A stretch of DNA of 36,427 bases, from assembly GCA_026709325.1 (NCBI GenBank), contig JAPOTF010000020.1:1-36427 (forward strand), read 5' to 3'. The stretch's first letter is position 1, and every line of letters starts with the position of its first letter. The notes under the pieces were generated by a model. The model was not told the origin of the DNA, made no database searches, and saw only the letters and a list, made by a program, of their open reading frames with translations. This stretch comes from Roseovarius sp. (GTDB taxonomy: Bacteria; Pseudomonadota; Alphaproteobacteria; Rhodobacterales; Rhodobacteraceae). Position numbers and translations under genes: made by a program. Positions 34,272-36,427 of the stretch are shown here, piece by piece.

Positions 34272-35075
34272 ATGACACTGTTTGCCATTGTTCTTGTCGC
34301 CGCCATTCAGGGGATCACGGAGTTTCTGCCGGTATCTTCGTCGGGGCATCTGATTATTCTTCCGGCAATCACCGGCCTTGACGATCAGGGTCAGGCAATA
34401 GACGTCGCGGTTCACGTGGGAACGCTTTTTGCCGTCATGCTCTATTTTCGGTCCGACGTGAAATCAATTTTCGGTGGCATGCGCCGGCTTGCAACTGGCA
34501 AAATGGACACTTTAGGATCCCGCCTGCTGCTTCTGCTGATTTTGGCCACCATTCCCGTCGTTTGCGCCGGCGCCTTAATGAAGCTTTCAGGTTTGAACGA
34601 TTCCCTTCGTTCAATTTCGGTTGTGGGGTGGACGACTTTGATATTTGGAATCGTCCTTTGGTGGTCCGATCAGATTGGTCCCGTGAAAAAAAAAGGCGAA
34701 GATCTCACTGTTAAAGACGCCATGATCATTGGACTTTGGCAGGCCATTGCCCTTGTTCCGGGCACCTCGCGCTCCGGCATTGCAATCACGGGTGCCAGAT
34801 TTCTTGGCTATTCACGCCAAGAAGCGGCAAGAATTGCAATGCTGATGTCCATTCCGGCCATTATCTCAAGCGCCGGATACCTGACACTGGAAACGATTGA
34901 AGGCGCGAACACCGCCCTGCTTCGCGACGGCGCAATTGCGGCCGCCTTTTCCTTTCTGGCGGCTCTGCTGGCACTGCGGTTCATGATGACACTGCTTCGC
35001 ACCGTCAGCTTCACCCCATATGTGATCTACCGCATGTTTCTCGGTTTGCTGCTTTTGGGAATAGCATACCACTAG
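34272..35075 (+). CDS. uppP: Undecaprenyl-diphosphatase UppP (BacA)
   Basis: A 267-aa inner-membrane phosphatase that recycles undecaprenyl diphosphate for cell-wall synthesis; extra copies give bacitracin resistance in other bacteria. Both active-site motifs are present: QGITEFLPVSSSGHL near residue 13 and LVPGTSRSGIAITGARFLG near 160. About seven to eight hydrophobic segments span the length, which is normal. The start at the ATG at 34272 gives the family N-terminus MTLFAIVLVAAIQG. Its stop overlaps the stop of the convergent epimerase gene by 4 bases (CTAG). Confidence 0.95.
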   Translation: MTLFAIVLVAAIQGITEFLPVSSSGHLIILPAITGLDDQGQAIDVAVHVGTLFAVMLYFRSDVKSIFGGMRRLATGKMDTLGSRLLLLLILATIPVVCAGALMKLSGLNDSLRSISVVGWTTLIFGIVLWWSDQIGPVKKKGEDLTVKDAMIIGLWQAIALVPGTSRSGIAITGARFLGYSRQEAARIAMLMSIPAIISSAGYLTLETIEGANTALLRDGAIAAAFSFLAALLALRFMMTLLRTVSFTPYVIYRMFLGLLLLGIAYH

Positions 35076-36052
35076 GCGCGAAGGTTTTTCGCGGATTCCT
35101 TTATTGCCTCATATTGGCCCGCGGGACGAAATCGCCAGAGGTAGTCGGGCAGTACCGTGCCGATTGCCACCGGTTGAATGCCAAGCTCCCGCAATCCTCT
35201 GGAATTTTCGCCAACGACTGTGTCGGACCTGAGGCTGGCAACCTGATCGCGCGTAATCATTGCCGAGATAAATCCAAATGACGAGGTTTGCGCCAGTTCC
35301 ATAAAAAAACCCATGACGGAAGCGACGCGAAACGGGATGTTCAGCACCAGCCTGCGCCGACGGATTACGGCCAGCATTTCATTTACAAGCGCCCTGAAAC
35401 TGCGCACTTCCGGGCCGCCCAGTTCATATGTTCCCGGTTCCGCCTCGCCCGTGGCGCCCCTGACCGCGGCCTCGGCAACATTGTCCACATACACCGGCTG
35501 AAATCTGCTGTCAGCTCCAACAATTGGCAGAATTGGCCCAAATCTGGCCATGGAGGCAAAGCGGTTGAAAAACCCGTCCTCCGGACCAAAGATCACCGAA
35601 GGACGCAAGATCACCGCATCTGGAAAATGCCCGGTGACCGCAATCTCGCCCATCGCCTTGGTTTTGCAGTAAACGCTTTCGGAATTTAAATCCGCTCCAA
35701 TTGCAGAAATGTGCACCATGCAGTCGACGGATTCTTCCGACGCGATGCGCGCTATGCTTTCCGCGCCAACATGCTGAACGGCATTAAAATTGTTTTTTCC
35801 GGATTTGTCGAATGTTCCAACGCAATTGACAACGGCATCCGCGCCAGACATTGCCACTCGGACGCTGTCATCGTTTCGGATGTTGCAAAGGACGGGTTCA
35901 ACCTGCCCTGGCACACCATAGGTTTTTACATGGATTGCCTCATTTGGCCGGCGTACGGCAACGCGAACGCGCCATCCTTCATCGGCAAGCCGTTTGGCAA
36001 TGTATCGACCGACAAACCCCGATCCGCCGTATATTGTAGCAAGCTTGGACAT
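35072..36052 (-). CDS. NAD(P)-binding epimerase-like protein (NDUFA9-type, complex I-associated)
   Basis: A 326-aa atypical short-chain dehydrogenase. The Rossmann loop IYGGSGFVGRYIAKRL lies at residues 8-23, and ADAVVNCVGTF and AVILRPSVIFGPEDGFFNRFA follow as in the NDUFA9 family, which associates with respiratory complex I in mitochondria and is widespread in alphaproteobacteria. The YxxxK catalytic pair appears as YCKTK. The start at MSKLATIYGGSG (36052) is preferred over 36073. It is convergent with uppP, a pairing seen in many alphaproteobacteria. Whether it binds complex I here is inferred from the family. Confidence 0.88.
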   Translation of the reverse strand: MSKLATIYGGSGFVGRYIAKRLADEGWRVRVAVRRPNEAIHVKTYGVPGQVEPVLCNIRNDDSVRVAMSGADAVVNCVGTFDKSGKNNFNAVQHVGAESIARIASEESVDCMVHISAIGADLNSESVYCKTKAMGEIAVTGHFPDAVILRPSVIFGPEDGFFNRFASMARFGPILPIVGADSRFQPVYVDNVAEAAVRGATGEAEPGTYELGGPEVRSFRALVNEMLAVIRRRRLVLNIPFRVASVMGFFMELAQTSSFGFISAMITRDQVASLRSDTVVGENSRGLRELGIQPVAIGTVLPDYLWRFRPAGQYEAIKESAKNLRA

Positions 36053-36159
36053 GTTGCAGCTTTCCGAATTCATATCCCCTGTCGTTATTGCCGCTCTCTA
36101 AGAGCTTCGCCTAAAAGCCGAGTCGTACCTCCAACTTTGGCGTATCCACCCCAGTTTAG

Positions 36160-36333
36160 ACTCTGGAAACGGGAGGATCCCACGTCCTCTGGAAAGAAAC
36201 GACTCGGGAACACTATAAACGATCTTTAGACAGATATGAAACGGATTTGTCTGATGAAGAGTGGTTCGTGATCGGGCCGCCGGTTCCGCCACCCGGCAGG
36301 ATGGGCCGCCCGCGCAGGCTTGACATGATCTAG
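36160..36333 (+). pseudogene. IS5-type transposase N-terminal remnant
   Basis: Reading from about 36181, the frame gives LWKETTREHYKRSLDRYETD, then LSDEEWFVIGPPVPPP and GRPRRLDM. This is the N-terminus of IS5-family transposases (DLTDAEWALIEPLIPP..GRPR type). The frame has no ATG at the expected place; cacgtc stands between a GGAGG and the conserved LW. It ends at a stop at 36331 after only about 50 residues. The 5' non-coding end of the element probably begins near 36098 (agagcttcgcctaaaagcc). The catalytic DDE part is absent within the window. Confidence 0.7.
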
Positions 36334-36427
36334 TGTTCTGTTCGAAATATAATATTCCACTTTCTCCGGAAGCGTGACATTGTCCTCCCGCCGCCGTTGC
36401 GAGCGGCCGGCAAAACGGGAGAGAGGC
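36334..36427. other. Right-edge sequence after the transposase remnant
   Basis: About 95 bases to the window edge. It does not continue the transposase in any plus frame. On the minus strand a frame is open from the edge to a stop at 36330-36332 and ends MSRFRRKWNIIFRTEH; it could be the end of a gene outside the window or part of another mobile element. No call is made. Confidence 0.3.

Overview
The window reads as a chromosomal stretch of a heterotrophic alphaproteobacterium, probably aquatic. The evidence is a fused anthranilate synthase (TrpE-TrpG), an FzlA-like GST-fold division protein next to queG, an NDUFA9-like epimerase next to uppP, and many small operons for nitrogenous or methylated organic compounds. 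The genus cannot be fixed from sequence alone.

Layout, left to right. (1) 208-6084: a putrescine module. A SpuC-type aminotransferase (minus strand) is divergent from a complete potFGHI ABC importer (plus strand), so uptake and first catabolic step sit together. (2) 6167-12900, minus strand: a compact cluster transcribed as MttB-family methyltransferase (no pyrrolysine) > 63-aa unknown protein > CysK-like PLP enzyme > threonine 3-dehydrogenase > covalent-FAD/GcvT dimethylglycine/sarcosine dehydrogenase-like enzyme > a doubtful coupled ORF. The tight spacing suggests a pathway that demethylates a quaternary or N-methylated amine or amino acid. This combination is my best candidate for an undescribed system. 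(3) 13651-18565, minus strand: a TetR-type regulator with a shifted reading frame and a well-formed self-operator, then a TRAP transporter (DctP, DctQ, DctM) and a metal-dependent amidohydrolase. Stretches without convincing genes (about 750 and 550 bases) lie on both sides, which could indicate an inserted cassette.

(4) 19144-22469, minus strand: an M24-fold protein colinear with the DMSP lyase DddP, but with Asn at the position of the proposed catalytic Asp, and a lone HyuA-like hydantoinase/oxoprolinase. (5) 22542-27305, minus strand: queG, fzlA-like, mtgA and trpEG, which are core functions. (6) 27655-34050, minus strand: glutamate synthase in the order gltD - GFA-domain protein - gltB, with an extra gene wedged between the two subunits by a 4-nt gap and a 4-nt overlap. 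A sigma70-like promoter overlapped by a perfect 8-bp-arm inverted repeat lies upstream. (7) 34272-36052: uppP (plus) and an NDUFA9-like epimerase (minus) converge and share a CTAG. (8) 36100-36427: the broken 5' part of an IS5-type transposase.

No tRNA, rRNA, CRISPR array, phage genes or replication origin were seen. Starts were moved inward from the longest open frame wherever family alignment or a Shine-Dalgarno sequence favoured it; each case is explained in its entry. Family assignments rest on recognising motifs by eye, not on database searches.
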